A DNA stretch of 64,000 nucleotides from Labia minor (lineage: Eukaryota; Arthropoda; Insecta; Dermaptera; Spongiphoridae): NCBI GenBank assembly GCA_963082975.1, contig OY720346.1, positions 73,276,767 to 73,340,766 of the forward strand, read 5' to 3'. A model generated the notes under the pieces. That model was not told the origin of the DNA. It did not search any database and was given only the letters and a program-made list of their open reading frames with translations. Position numbers and translations under genes: made by a program. This document shows, piece after piece, positions 11,912 to 24,139 of the stretch (positions are counted from its first letter, which is position 1; each line of letters begins with the position of its first letter).

Positions 11912-12310
11912 CTACACATAAAAGTCCAATATTTTTACTTTATTTATGCTTCTTGTTCTGGTGCTACTTCTAGCCGATATTGCAGATAGCATCATGGCCA
12001 TTTTAACTTTATTTGTTATTTTTCTAAACAGTTTATCAGAACTACAGCTACACCATTCTCTAAATTTTGCGATCAGTGTTCTTCGTCGGCTCACACTTCT
12101 TTTCCCTTTCAGCTTGCCTTGCATAATATTTCTCAGTAATGATAACGTTGTTCTCCTCATGACATGGCCCCTTTGGAGCACTTCACCGTTTATCACTCTT
12201 TCAGCTAAACGAATTTATAAAATCCGCCTAAAACACCACCTTTCAAATGCTTCAATGGATTTCATGCTATTCTGTTTTGGTGTCCACATCCATACAGAAG
12301 CGTAGAAAAT
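11912..12310 (-). pseudogene. Non-LTR retrotransposon 3' end (RTE/Jockey-like), decayed
   Basis: Minus-strand frames read KSIEAFERWCFRRIL, then NIMQGKLKGKRSVSRRR, AKFREWCSCSSDKLFR and NKVKMAMM. This order (SIEAFERWCFRRIL.., QGKIxGxRxxGRRR, LRxWxGxSxxELFR) is the C-terminal tail after the reverse transcriptase in the endonuclease-RT LINEs very common in insects. Stops and frame changes separate the blocks, and the RT core is missing. Confidence 0.7.
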
Positions 12311-12481
12311 ATAAGGTATCGAATCCTCAGATAAAAATGTACCTTTCTATTCCAAAGAAAACTTCTCATTTTGTTAAAAATAGAATTAGCAGAGACAGTT
12401 ATCCAAGCAACCAAGCATACTTATAATGCGATGCCCGTTTGATCAATTATTTCATCTCGTAGTTCTCATAACTCTAGTTTT

Positions 12482-12994
12482 TACCGATCGGCGATAGGAA
12501 GGGAAAGTATTGTTTTCACACCAAATTTCACATGTGGAGATTTTTATATATCTCCACGAATCATGCATTTTGTTAACAGAAAAAAGTATTTTTAGCATAA
12601 TTTCTGTCCGTCTACCCGTCTGTCCATTGTGGGTCCGTATAGACGTGTACAGCTTGAATGGCTCAACAGATTTTTATAAAATTTAGTATATTTACTTAAT
12701 GCATCAGTATGATGAATTCATCAACTTTTGGTATATATCCCGAAACCGGAAGTGGTAGTTTACAAAGTATTAATTTTATACTCATTGTCGGAAATTTTTC
12801 ACTTAAAATATAGTTAGTAGTAATTAATAGTTGAGTAATTAAACTAAAAATAAAAATAAAAATAATATAATTTAGTCATATTAATTCAAGTTTTAAAAAT
12901 ATTTTTTTTTATACTTTATATATATTTATATATAATGTTGATTGAAAATTAATTTATTTCAAATCGTCGGTCGGTTTTGTGCCTGGCCACAGCT
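12482..12994 (-). mobile_element. Family C element, copy C3
   Basis: In minus orientation the copy runs from the CTGTGGCCAGG-like hairpin to GCCGATCGGTAA at the low-coordinate end. It contains the cassette (CTTCCGGTTTCGGG, AAATTTTATAAAAATCTG) and a degraded GACGGACAGAA tract. The TTTCCGACAATGAGTATAAA block is shared with C1 only. Confidence 0.7.
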
Positions 12995-13200
12995 CATTTT
13001 CTCTGGTCCGTGGTCATCCTTAAAGCTCAAATTGTTAAAACGAACATTTTTTTTTTCATTCATGTTTCCATCTTCGAATGTTTGATCCATATTTCTCGAA
13101 GTATAAGCATCCCTATTATTCCATTTTAGCTCATTTAAGAAAAGGTGATACAAATCGTGTTTATTTCCATCTGCTTTCTAAATAAAATAAATTTAAATAA

Positions 13201-13784
13201 GCTGGAGTGTGTCCACCAGACTATCTCGCAATTTGAATTGGGATTAAATAACATATATTATATTTAAATTAAATTTAATTCATTATAAATTATAAATTAT
13301 AATTAATAAATAATATTTACTTAACCAGCGCATGTTTGGCTCTTTGTTGATGGCACCTCGTCACATGATGGCGCGTGATTTGCAGTGTTAAAAATTAATT
13401 CCGGTACTTCAATTAAGCTGAAATTCTATATATAGCAGTTTTATACAATCTTTAATCATATGGAAAATTATCAAATATATATCTTTATTTTTACGGTCAC
13501 TTTAGAGGAAAAACAAATCAAAACATTGTAGTTAATGACCCTTTTACGGTTGAGCTACATTTCTCAAAAGTTGATAGAAAACTATGAATTTTGAATAATG
13601 CCGATGTACCTAATTTCATGATTCTAGCTCAAACCGTTTTTGCGTAATCTTGGTTACATACATACACCCAAACACACACATACACACACACAGACATTTT
13701 TCTCAACCTTAGTGAAAATGATTCAGGAACCTTCAAAACGTATAAAAACATCAAAATCTCCACATCGAAAATGGCGAGATAGTA
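13201..13784 (+). mobile_element. Family A element, copy A3 (near full length)
   Basis: It starts GCTGGAGTGTGTCCACCAGA with ACTATCTCGC immediately after and ends GGCGAGATAGTA. All internal landmarks are present: TTTGGCTCTTTGTTGATGG, CTATATATAGCAG, a CTTTTACGGTTGAGCTAC variant of the cassette start, ACCTAATTTCATGATTCTAG, the (CA)n tract and CAACCTTAGTGAAAATG. A shadow ORF on the other strand just upstream has no meaning. Confidence 0.8.
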
Positions 13785-14981
13785 AAAATGGTTTATAAAC
13801 ACAGAAGAATACTTAAAACATTTCTAATTAAAAAAATGTCTTTAGATTAAATTCTCACTCAATGCCACCTGAACACAGACTAAATAAAAATATCCATTAC
13901 ATAGTTTATCTCATATACTTCTACTACTAATAGAATACTTTACTTGGATATCTACTTTTTAATATTCCTAATCTAATTCAAAGTTTATAAATTGATATTC
14001 GTATACCTTCATTATAAATGGGATGTTCCCAGGTGTATAAATAAAAATGAATATTTTATATATTAGATTTTTGTTTATTCATCAAACTTTTATATAAAAT
14101 ATCCAGAGAATTCTATTCTTAGTGATGTTAATAAAAAAAAAAAGTTTTGTTTTATTCAATGTCTCAATTGTTTTTAGAAATATACAAACATATATACAAA
14201 TTGAATAATCATGTTGTCAATTAATTTATAACATGCCTCTCAATTCATACCATATATTCCTACATATATACAATATAATAGCTATTATTTCAATTATATA
14301 CAGGTTATTTTGCATTAGTGACCTATTTGAAATTATTCTCTTGTTTTTAATTTGTTTTATTTTTGTTTTTTTGTTTTTTTTTTTTTGGTTTTGTTTTGTT
14401 TTATAATATATAAGTATATATATATATTAAATATATAAATGTATGATTTCATTAGGTTAAATATGTTTATAAAAGCAAAAATACAAAAACTTCTCTCTTA
14501 CCCCTCTATTATATATAAAATAGTACGGTTTTAATTTCAAATCTTTTTTTTTTTATTTTAATAAAGAAAGAATTAAATAATATTGTTTAGTCGAATGAAA
14601 AATTAATTTATATATCCAATATACAATAACATTAAAAATAAAAAAAAAGTTGCTAAAAAAAAAAAAGTAAAAAATACAAAACGTAAAAATCTCTTTGATC
14701 ACTTATGCAAAAGATAGATTATAAAAAGATATAGCGGTGTTGGTGGGGGTGGGGGGTCATTATTTGTATAAATATAATTACAAAAGAGAGCAGGATTGGG
14801 TTCAGAATAAATGTATAAAACGTGAAATTTAAACTAAAATTTTGTGAATATGAAAAGATGAATGAAAGTATTGAATTTATATTGTATGATAAAAATGAAG
14901 TCATTTTAAAGAACCTTAATATATATAATTAAAGTTAATTAACTTAAATAAAAAAAAAATAATAAATTAAATAAAATAATA
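13785..14981. other. A+T-rich spacer without a gene
   Basis: There are many A/T homopolymers and a G-rich patch TGGTGGGGGTGGGG near 14738-14756. No coding, RNA or repeat feature shared with the rest of the window was recognised. Confidence 0.5.
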
Positions 14982-15000
14982 AATAATAATAAATAAACTT

Positions 15001-15524
15001 AGGAGGTGGCTTGGCCGAGAGTGTAGCGTGGCAACCTTCTACTCAAGAAGTCGGCGTTCGATTCTAACCAAGAACGGATTTTTCTAATAAATTCAATTTA
15101 ACATCAGCTGCCTCCTGCTCCAGGAACTGACAAGCCCTGGTTCTATACAACCCTGCACCAGCAGGACTACCTCAAAAACAAGCAACCATAAGCAACAATG
15201 GATCGTGATGAGATAACTCCAGTTGGTACCCAATCCACCCGTCACCTGGAGGATCCGGATCTTCACGAGCGCTCAAAAAGAAGAATAAAAAGTTAACACC
15301 CAAAGAACATTCATAAATGGGCACACTTAACATCAATACCCTTATTCAAGCAACAATGGTTCGTGATGAGAATAACACTGGATCTTCATGAGCACACAAA
15401 AAAAGAAGAATGAAGTTAACACCTAAAAAGAACATTCATATATGGGCACACTTAACATCAATACCCTTGTATATGGGAGCTTTGCGTGATCCTAGATGGT
15501 CCGGACGCAAAATAATAATAATAT
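15001..15524 (+). mobile_element. tRNA-derived SINE with perfect 19 bp target-site duplication
   Basis: The head GGAGGTGGCTTGGCCGAGAG (A box) and GGCGTTCGATTCTAACC (B box), about 50 nt apart, mark an RNA polymerase III promoter of tRNA-Leu/Ser type. The body holds a hairpin-forming CCAG(G/T)TGG...CCACCTGG-like block. A unit of about 150 nt (ACAATGGNTCGTGATGAGA to TTAACATCAATACCCTT) occurs twice, the second time with an internal deletion. The element is bracketed by aataataataaataaactt at 14982-15000 and again at 15525-15543, a perfect direct repeat typical of LINE-driven insertion. A partial copy is at 63770-64000. Confidence 0.85.
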
Positions 15525-15811
15525 AATAATAATAAATAAACTTAATTAAATACATAACAATTATATGCTTAAAGAGAATAAATAGTAATTAAATGTTACA
15601 CCTGTTCTCAAAGTAAATATATATTAATAAAATATTATATTTATATGGATACCATAATTTGGCACATAAATTACACGGCATTCTGTAAACGAAAAATTGT
15701 GAATGATGTAATTCTACAAAAAAAAAAAAATAAATAAATAAAAACGTAGTAAACAATTTTTTTTTAACATTTTATTGAGATCTGATTTATCAGGCAAATT
15801 TCTGTATAGTG

Positions 15812-16154
15812 CAATGATTTTCAACCTTTTTTTTTACACCGCGGCACACTTTTAACGGTTTAAAAATTTGGCGGCATACAAAGAAAAAGTTACGTGTAAA
15901 AGTTATTTACTTATTTATCTAAGCCTGATCGCAAAAACATTTTACCTTTTTTTTAAGAGCCATATTGAAAAAAAGTCGGAAATATTTAAGAGCCTGATAG
16001 CCAAAATATTTCACCTTTATTTATTTTATATGTATGTAAAAATACATATAAAATAAATAAGTACTTTTTCTTAATTTGAACTTTACATTTGTAAAATTTG
16101 GCGCCAAATTTTGAAAATCTCGCGGTGCCGCTGCACAGTGGTTGAGAACCACTG
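15812..16154. mobile_element. hAT-type MITE, copy 2, with perfect 8 bp TSD
   Basis: The termini CAATGATTTTCAACC and GGTTGAGAACCACTG are inverted. Flanking octamers GTATAGTG at 15804-15811 and 16155-16162 are identical, the 8 bp duplication expected of hAT insertion. Internal GCGGCACACTTTTAACGG matches the inverse of copy 1, so the two copies are in opposite orientation. ORFs inside are incidental. Confidence 0.9.
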
Positions 16155-16224
16155 GTATAGTGTATAATCATTAATTTTTTTTTTAGAAATTTTGGAAAGA
16201 TATTCATAAATATAAATAATTTTT

Positions 16225-16620
16225 ACTATCTCGCCAGAAATAGTTTTTGCGATCACGAATTTGTCGAGATTTTGATGTTTTTATACGTTTTAAAGGTCCC
16301 TGGGTAATTTTCACTAAGGTTGAGAAAAATGTCTGTGTGTTTGTCTTTGTCTCGGTGTTTGTGTGTAATTAATTTTTTAAATTTTCACTTAAAAATGAAG
16401 GTAAAGGTTTTATTTACTTTGAAAAAAATTAAAACAATATTGATATTTTTTGATTGGCTTCTTATTTCAATAAAATGTTATAAATAAATCAATGAAAATT
16501 ATGTTAAAATCCTTAAATCCTATAATCGTATAGAATAAAATTTTAATTAATTTTCAAATATAGAAAAAAGCTTGATTATCCAATTCAAATTTGCGAGATA
16601 GCCGAATGGAGACACTCCAG
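16225..16620 (-). mobile_element. Family A element, copy A4, internally rearranged
   Basis: Both termini are present (GGCGAGATAGT at the low end, GAGTGTCTCC at the high end), along with the CAACCTTAGTGAAAAT block. The cassette and most of the body are replaced by unrelated A/T-rich sequence after about 16370. Confidence 0.65.
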
Positions 16621-17024
16621 ATTTTTTCTTTTGTTTTAGGTAATTTATAAAATCTTTATTATCGGTCACCATTTAAACTATACCTCTACACTTGTACACG
16701 TATCCATTTAATTATAAACATTGTCTTCCCTCTCTATACTCTAAAACATTTACTAATAAATTATTATTAAATTTCCTCTACTCTATTTATTGTTAGATCG
16801 GAATGATATGAAATATTATTTTATCGGTTTATGAATTCGAATAGTTAAAATAATATTTTATGTAAACTAAATTAAACTTAAAAATATAATTACAATTTAA
16901 TTAAAACAATATTAATCAAGTTTTATTAGTAAATACTAACGGTTTAATCTATTCATTTCATTTCATATGAAATAATAGAGATTCTATTAGGAGCATCATT
17001 TTTAACAAAATAACGTTGAATAAT
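16621..17024. other. A+T-rich spacer
   Basis: Nothing beyond A/T-rich low-complexity sequence was seen. Confidence 0.5.
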
Positions 17025-17368
17025 TACCGACTGGCGATAGTAAGAGAGGTATTGTTTTCACACCAAATTTCATAAGAGAAGATTTATTTACATATCTCCA
17101 CGAATCATGCACTTTGTATTGTATTTGTCCTCGGGAAAATCATCTTCATTAGTTTTTTCTTAATTTAAAATTATATGTCGTCACGCAGCTCTTCATGACG
17201 TCACAGCCAGCGCCTCCTTATATATTATAAATAAAATAAAATTAAAAATATTTATGTTATATCCATATCTGTTTTTTATTACATTCATAGATACATTTAA
17301 ATTAATTGAAATTGTTTCTGTAGCTTGAAATTAATTTATCGGTTCTATGCCTGTCCACAGGTCAACTT
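17025..17368 (-). mobile_element. Family C element, short form, copy C4
   Basis: Minus orientation: AAGTTGACCTGTGGACAGG at the high end, TACCGACTGGCGATAGTAAG at the low end. It lacks the CTTCCGGTT cassette and microsatellite and instead joins the CATGACGTCA region directly to the 3' terminus module. C5 has the same short structure. Confidence 0.75.
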
Positions 17369-18300
17369 ATTTTTATTTGTGTTCCAAAGTCAAATTAAAT
17401 AATTATTAATTATTAATTTTTACTTTTTAATTATAGAAATTAATAAAACAGATATTTCTTAATTTAGTTACATTATGAATAATATAATAATCCTTTGACA
17501 TCATCATAATGAAATGAAAGTAAAGTAAATAATAATTCTATATTTACTTACTTAAAAATAAAAATCAATTTGTTCTCCCTCTTTAGAATAGTACAGATAG
17601 ATATGTATTTTATGTTTATATACACAAGTAGAAAGGGGGATTTGACATTATAGGTATAGCAATAATAATATTGCTAGCTGGTTTATTTATCGGATTTTAA
17701 TTTAAACTATGCAGTTTGCAACGTTTACTATTTTCTAAAATATATAGATAAATTGATAGAGATAGAGAGATAGTGTATAGAGAGAGAGAGAGAGAGAATC
17801 CTATCCCCTTTCAAACTCATCCTCTCCCCTCTACTATACTCTTGCTTGATTTTGTCGACTAATGCGAAATATTTATGCACAGACATGCAAAAAGCGAGTA
17901 ATTTCAAACGATTAAAAAATTGGGTTAAATATCCTATTTTCGAAAATAGCATAGATGAGAAGAGTAAAAATCGAGGTCATTTTTTTTTCTGCCGTTTATA
18001 TTTATAATCAACGTTCATAATAATATTAGATTCATTAATTGTATATATCGATAATAATATCAATTAGAGGGGGAAACAAACAAATTTTCCATGTATTTAT
18101 TTATTTATTCTTCATAAAATTTGATTCATCTATTTTTCTACTAGAAAGTTCTTGGCCAAAGCAGCAGATATATTCTTCCAACTCTCTTTATTCTTAGTTT
18201 TCTTCATTCAATGCTTTTAATTGAACAACAATTTTATAATATTGTGTTGAGAGTAGAATTATTTAGAGCTAAGCAAAATTTAGCTATTCCAAATATATTA
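17369..18300. other. A+T-rich spacer with (GA)n tract
   Basis: A GATAGAGAGATAG...(GA)n run lies at 17758-17800. The surrounding sequence is A/T-rich with no recognised gene. Confidence 0.45.
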
Positions 18301-19240
18301 ATAACTATGCAAGATTTAGGATAAATGGTCAATTAAGTGATATTTTTCATATTAACAGAGTTCTTAAGGAAGAAGATGCTCTATCAGCCTCTCTTATCCA
18401 ATATTACAGTAGAAGAAAAAGATCAGCTCAACTCGGAAATGAAAATGTTGAAAATGAAGGAACAAACTTGACTCTGGCATACACAGACGATATTTCTTTG
18501 ATGAAAAAAGACCATAAGGCCTTATTAGATTCTTTTTAATGTTAAAAAAAGAGGCAAATTCCTTGGGACTATAAGTGAAACAAGAAAAAACTAGCTAACA
18601 TAAGAAGAATTTGCACTTTGATGATTCAGATCATGTTTATGAGGAATTTAAATATCTCTTTTCTATGATCTCCATTGATGAAACCATATCATCTGATATA
18701 ATGACAAGAATTCAAAAGACACGCAGTAACAGTAAGTACATCTATGTATTCAAAAAAACAAAAATACTAAACTGTGCGTTATTCTATTCAAAACTATCAT
18801 CTGACCTGTTATTTTACATGAGGGTGATTCTTGGAATTTAACAAAATATAATGAAGAATCTCAAATGTACTAGTTTGATAAAAAAAAAATTAATGAATAT
18901 ATGGTACGACCGTCGAGATCAATTAACAACAAAACTGAGGAACAAGTCCTACACAGAGATAACTGAAATATATGACCAACCAAATATTTTTCAAATTATA
19001 AGATTTAGGAGAATCCATTGGGTAGGTCATTTTGTAAGAGATTAATGTGTTTAATAAGAGCCTGGAAAGTGGTGCATACAGGCCAAAGACTTCGAAGATG
19101 GACCATATTGAGATGGAGATATTTGCGTTATCAAGATGTGAGGAAGTTTGAAAAGGCCTGTCACAAAACCGTGAAATCTGAAGAAGCATTGTAGGTGTAG
19201 CCAAAACACACAAAGAGTTGTTAAGCTATGGAATAGAAGT
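18301..19240 (+). pseudogene. Decayed non-LTR retrotransposon (RT to C-terminus)
   Basis: Frames on + contain LTLAYTDDISLMKKDHKAL, which is the RT motif LAYADDI with Ala to Thr, then FKYLFSMISIDE.ISSDI (the 'YLGS.I' region) and IIRFRRIHWVGHFVRD (the LRRLRWAGHV-type tail). The blocks are in order but separated by stops and frame changes. It belongs to the same broad superfamily as the copies at 23.0-24.0 and 28.8-29.4 kb, but is a different lineage. Confidence 0.75.
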
Positions 19241-19406
19241 ATTTAAACTAAGTGTACCACCCATCATAACTTACTTCAAATTTCAATTTACAAACAAAAC
19301 AAAACAATACAAAATATATATAAAAAAATGATTTAACAGCAATAAACAATTATTATGAAATGTACTTAAATATCATATCCAAATATTCATTTAAGTCCTC
19401 ATTTTT

Positions 19407-19768
19407 ACTATCTCGCCAGAGATAGTATTGCAATCACAAAAATTTTCGATGTCGAGATTTTGATGTTTTTATACGTTTTGAAGGTTCCTGAATCATTTTC
19501 ACTAAGGTTGACAAAATTGTATAAAACTGCTATATATAGATTTTCAGCTTGATTGAATTGCTGAAAGTACCAAAATTAATTTTTTAATACTGCAAATCAC
19601 GCGCCAGCACGTAACGTGATCAACAAAGAGCCAAACATGCGCTGGTTTAATAAATATTATTTATTAATTTTAATTTATAATTTATAATTAATTAAATTTA
19701 ATTTAAATATAATATAATTTATTTAATCCAATTCAAATTGCGAGATGGTTGAGTGGAGACACTCCAGC
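19407..19768 (-). mobile_element. Family A element, copy A5, lacking cassette and microsatellite
   Basis: It has termini GGCGAGATAGT (low end) and GCTGGAGTGTCTCCACTC (high end). The sequence jumps from the CACTAAGGTTGAC block straight to AAATTGTATAAAACTG, so the cassette and (CA)n tract are cleanly missing. The Helentron-like body with CACGCGCCAGCACGT is intact. Confidence 0.75.
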
Positions 19769-20615
19769 TTATTTATTGAATGGGTAAATAAAATTGATAT
19801 TTATTAATTAAATGATCTAGTAGATAATATTTTTTATTCAAATATTTATAAGCACGCTTAAGTTATACATTTTTTAATGTATATAAGAATTTATTGTATA
19901 TTCACTGATTAATCAGATTCATGACTTAAATGGAGGCTCCCATGAGTCTCATTCAACTGTAATTTTAAATTTTAAAAACATCCTTTCATTCTTTAATTCT
20001 AATTCTGATTAGAAAACTCGATGATACCACTCATTAGAATAAATCTAATTTAAAATCCAATTATTTTGACCTTTGGGTTTAATTCTCTTTTGGGCTAGAA
20101 GTTGAAATATGTGAATTTTAACTGACTTTTAAGCTTAACTAATCAAATAATCGCTATCGAATATATTTTATTAGATGACTGGTGGTGGAATTGAAACAGT
20201 AATATTGTATTTATTGATATTAGTAAGAGTATTTGACTATTCATTTTGTAATCTAATTATCTTTACTTAAATATTGTTAGCATTCAATTGAATAGATGAT
20301 GATGGCCTGGATTAGAATATAATCATGGTCCATGTATCATAGATTGGTTCGTAAAGCGAAGGGCGTTCATGAATTCATTTGATATTTGAAATTAATAGAG
20401 AAATTTTGTCCCAGACAGGATAAATCCCATATGTTTTAATAATTATTAAGAAAGTTATGATAAACGGCAAATAGAATTAAATAATTATCGTTTTAATTGA
20501 AATTTAATATTACATTATATAAATGAATTTATCGATGTTGAAAGTTTATAATTAAATATCAAAAACACACAAATACAAACACAATAAAAGAACAATTTAT
20601 TTCATTTAGAAATTA
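19769..20615. other. Single-copy A+T-rich spacer
   Basis: No repeat, domain or RNA feature was recognised. It ends at the TA that flanks the mariner copy. Confidence 0.45.
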
Positions 20616-21332
20616 CGAGGTCTGTTCAAAGGAAAAGGTGAATTTTGAATTTTCGCTGGCTCTGTACATTCGATTATCGAAATTTTTTTGTTATGTTGGT
20701 ACACATATGTTTTTCATATGTTGACATTATCAGTCATTTTGGATTAGTAGTTTGTTTTTAACAACTGAAACACGTTTTGTGTGTTCTTCAATTTTTTATT
20801 TAAAAAAAATATTGAATACTACAAGCAAGTTATGCAACGTTTACATGAAGCAGTACGGCTCAAAAGATCGGGTTTGTGGAAAAACAAATCATCGATTCTG
20901 CATCACGATAATGCACTAGATCACACATTTATTACTTGTTCTTGATTTTTTTGGCAAAAAACAACACCATAATCATGCTTCATCCACCGTATTCACCTGA
21001 TTTGGTTCCCTGCGACTTTTTTCTATTCCCAAAACTGTCGAAACCATTGAAAGGAAAGCGTTTTGCTACAATTGATGAGATAAAGTCGGAATTAAAGAAC
21101 GAGCTGATGGCCATTCCGAAAAGTGCATTTCAGAAGTGCTTCGACGATTAGAAGAAGCGCTGGCATAAGTGCATTATCTCTGAGGGGAATTATTTTGAAG
21201 GGGACAAAATGAATATTATTTATTATTATTTTATTTTATTTAATTAAAGAGATTGACAAAATGAATATTGTTGAATAAATAAATACTTTTCGAAATAATT
21301 CAAAATTCACCTTTTCTTTGAAACAGATTACG
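20616..21332 (+). mobile_element. Internally deleted mariner with TIRs and TA target duplication
   Basis: The terminal inverted repeats start CGAGGTCTGTTCAAAGG on the left and CGTAATCTGTTTCAAAG on the right (read inward). Each is followed by AAAAGGTGAATTTTGAATT. TA flanks both ends (20614-20615 and 21333-21334). Between them a transposase remnant reads SSILHHDNA, then after a frameshift MLHPPYSPDLVPCDFFLFPK, then AIPKSAFQKCFDD and, past a stop, KRWHKCIISEGNYFEGD. These are the last two catalytic Asp regions (HHDNA and YSPDL) and the mariner C-terminus. The N-terminal half is deleted, so the element is non-autonomous. Confidence 0.9.
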
Positions 21333-21769
21333 TATTTTGACATATTTATATTATATTAATGTTTTTTTGCATATATTTAAGATTTTTTCAAAATAATTAA
21401 ATAATATTACTTATTAAAATATTAATTAATTTAAAAATAATTTTGAAGTAAGAAAGAGAGGAAGATAGAAAGGGGAGGAGAGATACACCTGCCAAATGAT
21501 TACTACTTATAAATTCACTCTCGCCCTATTATTCATTTGATTACAGGGGCATTGGGGGGGGGGGGTTAAATGTGAGATTTACTCAAGTTTTTTTGACCTT
21601 TATATTGTTTTTAAATGGATCAACCATGTTATTGTTTTTATATTATACTTTACTACTCATAAATTTCAATTTATTTTTTTTATAAATAAAAGAATATCAA
21701 TATATTAAATTTAATATATATATTTATTATATATATATATATATATATATAAAAAAAGGTTTTTGTCTG
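21333..21769. other. Spacer with G11 and (TA)n tracts
   Basis: A G-run lies near 21555-21567 and a (TA)n tract at 21718-21750. No gene was seen. Confidence 0.45.
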
Positions 21770-21852
21770 CACATTGCTCAGAATTTAAAAATTTTTGCAT
21801 ATCTTCGCGTTTCATGACCTCTAGAATCCAAAAGTGACTTTAGAATTTTTCA

Positions 21853-21884
<32 letters not shown>

Positions 21885-22140
21885 GGTCTGTCTGTCTGTC
21901 GGTCTGTCTGTCCGGAAAATTACTATTTTATAGACTCAGAATTGGCTGAACCGATTTCTTTGAAATTACATCACAATATTCTTATATACCTCTAGAGTAA
22001 CATAGGTTATAAATTTTATTAATATATTATCAATAACCGCAGAAATTAATTTTTTAAAGTTTAGATAATTCTCCGTGTTGTTCATTCAAGAGCAGCTCGC
22101 GGCTCACTGTCGGCCTAGCGGAATTATTTCAAACAATGAA
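21770..22140 (+). repeat. Microsatellite-bearing interspersed repeat, (CTGT)n
   Basis: CTGTCTGTCTGTCTG with a few CGGT variants spans about 21853-21912. It is followed by GAATTGGCTGAACCGATTTC and TTTGAAATTACA, a degenerate match to the 'CCAAATTTCAT...GGTTGAGCC' region beside the microsatellite in family C, but in reverse order. This suggests a fourth related family; termini were not identified. Confidence 0.45.
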
Positions 22141-22969
22141 TTATCATAGCGATTCCCAATAAAAGAATTATTATAATATTTCCCTTTTTATTTTAAATTC
22201 TAATATTTAAATATCAATTCAATTAAATCATTTATTCTAAAAGTTCCCATTTTCAATAATTTAATAAAATATTTAGATCATATTTATATTAACTTAATTT
22301 TTATTTATTCTTTCTATATATTTGAATATTTCTTCTTTTCTATATGAAAGTGAAAGGTTAAAAAATCTCGCTAAGAACATTCAATATTTCTATACACAAA
22401 TTATTCAGAGTATTGGCAAAGCGTATCACTCACAATCAGTGTAAATTGAAATTTATATAAATTAACAAAGTGAAAATTTTTATTTGTTTAAATTTTATTA
22501 CAATGAATCAAAAAAAATTAAATATATAGATCACATGATTAAGAGAATCAAGAAACTTGAGGGAAATAACTGTTGGACGGAGGTCGGACATGACAGAAAA
22601 ACTGTAAGCGAAATCTTCATATTGCGACTAATATAATTTTCAAATCCCCTAGCACCACAGAATTAGATAAGTTTCTTTTAAGGGAGGAAAATAACTATGA
22701 TCTAAAAAAATTAATAAATGAACTTAATAATAAAAAAACAAATAAATCAATTAATTTAAATTAATACTATTAATGAATGTATATATTGGTAATTTATCTA
22801 TAGTTTTATACCGTTAATTTTTATAAATTGTCTCAAGTCTCTATTTTTGCATTTTCTCAAGTTTTATTATAATTAAAAATATTCAATAATAATCTAGCAA
22901 TGAAAATAAAATATCAAAATGTAATGATCAAGAAATATTACTCTATTTCACTATTATAACATAGAAAAT
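22141..22969. other. A+T-rich spacer
   Basis: No gene was found. A short G+C-richer patch at 22540-22680 (TTGAGGGAAATAACTGTTGG) could be more decayed LINE sequence but carries no diagnostic motif. Confidence 0.4.
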
Positions 22970-23965
22970 ACTTAAGAACCATAAGCGGAGGAAATATTAG
23001 GAGATATCATTGCGGGTTCAGGCCAAATCGATCAACATTAATTAAGATATTTTCATTATGACAGATATTAGGAAAAAAACTGCGAATTCAATATTTCTGT
23101 TCACTAATTATTTGTAGACTTTAGTAAAACATACACATGATTCAATATAGATCAGCATAAACTTTTTCAAATTTTGATCTTCAAATTTGTCTTGAAGGTA
23201 GTAAAGAAAGAATAAGATGCGGAAATCAATTGTAAAATGTTAGGTTACCCAGACGACTTAAATATAATAGGGGATTAGGAAATTGCAATTGCAGATAGCG
23301 AGGAAAAATTAATGGAGGTTTGAAATTAATAGTGATAAGAAAAAATATTTAGTAACAAATAGGAAGAGTATTAACATACAAAATCTTAAGATACAAAATG
23401 TAGAATTTGAATATGTAGAAAAATTGAATGTAATCACGAAGGATAATAATATTTGAGAAGAATTTAAATCGGGGTTGCAATCGGGAAACGACTTGTTATC
23501 TTGCAATAAAGAGGCTTATCTCTTCAAAATTATTATCAAAGGGAATATATAAAAAAATTATTTTGCCTGTTGCATTATATGGGTGGGAGGCATGGTCTAT
23601 GACCCTGGGAGATGAGAGTAGATTCAGAGTATTTGAGAATAGGATTCTTCCCTGCATTTATTGGCCAAAGAAAGATGAGGTCACCGGGGAATGGGGGAGA
23701 CAGCATAACAAGAAATTGCATGGTCTCTCTGCATCTTCAGAAATAGTTAGGGTTATAAAAGGGAAAAAGCTGCGATGGGCAGGGCACGTGGCTAGAATGG
23801 GAGAGGAAAAAGATATTGGTGGGGAGACCGATTGGAAAACGTCCGCTTGGAAAACCAATGACGCGTAGGAAGGGACGTAAGAGAGATGGGACAAGGGCTT
23901 AGGATAGGGACAATTGGAGAAATGTGGTTGTTGCGGCCAAGAACTTTCGAGTATCTTTGAGCCAC
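22970..23965 (+). pseudogene. Non-LTR retrotransposon, family L1 of this window, decayed copy
   Basis: Early frames read DYHCGFRPNRST (RT motif 'QxGFRxxRST') and FVDFSKTYT (the 'DFSKAFD' motif). The catalytic ADD box could not be read. After several stops comes LYGWEAWSMTLGDESRFRVF, then KGKKLRWAGHVARMG. The copy ends GAGCCACATAGATAGATAG, a GATA microsatellite tail shared with the copy at 28.8 kb. That tail type and the order RT to 'YG.EAW' to 'RWAGHVARM' are typical of insect RTE/Jockey-like LINEs. The reading frame is broken in several places. Confidence 0.8.
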
Positions 23966-24139
23966 ATAGATAGATAGATATAACATATACAATAATAATA
24001 ATAATATATATAATTAATTTACTGATTAAATTAAAATAGATTTTGAATAAGAACACAAAAAGAAATGAATGTTTTATGTAATATACGGATTGAAACAAAA
24101 TGGATGAAAACCTTTTACTACTTTCAACCAAATACTATG

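Noticed and set aside
11946-12305. 119-codon hydrophobic + ORF
   Set aside because: It is antisense to a LINE C-terminal fragment whose motifs are recognisable on the minus strand.
15180-15270. GTGATGAG near a stable stem in the SINE body, considered as a hammerhead ribozyme
   Set aside because: No GAAA follows the stem and no third stem can be drawn; the match to CUGAUGAG is partial.
15868-16207. Short ORFs on both strands
   Set aside because: They lie inside the hAT MITE and translate its inverted repeats.
23658-24131. 157-codon minus-strand ORF
   Set aside because: Antisense shadow of the LINE tail, whose + strand encodes the LRWAGHVARM block.
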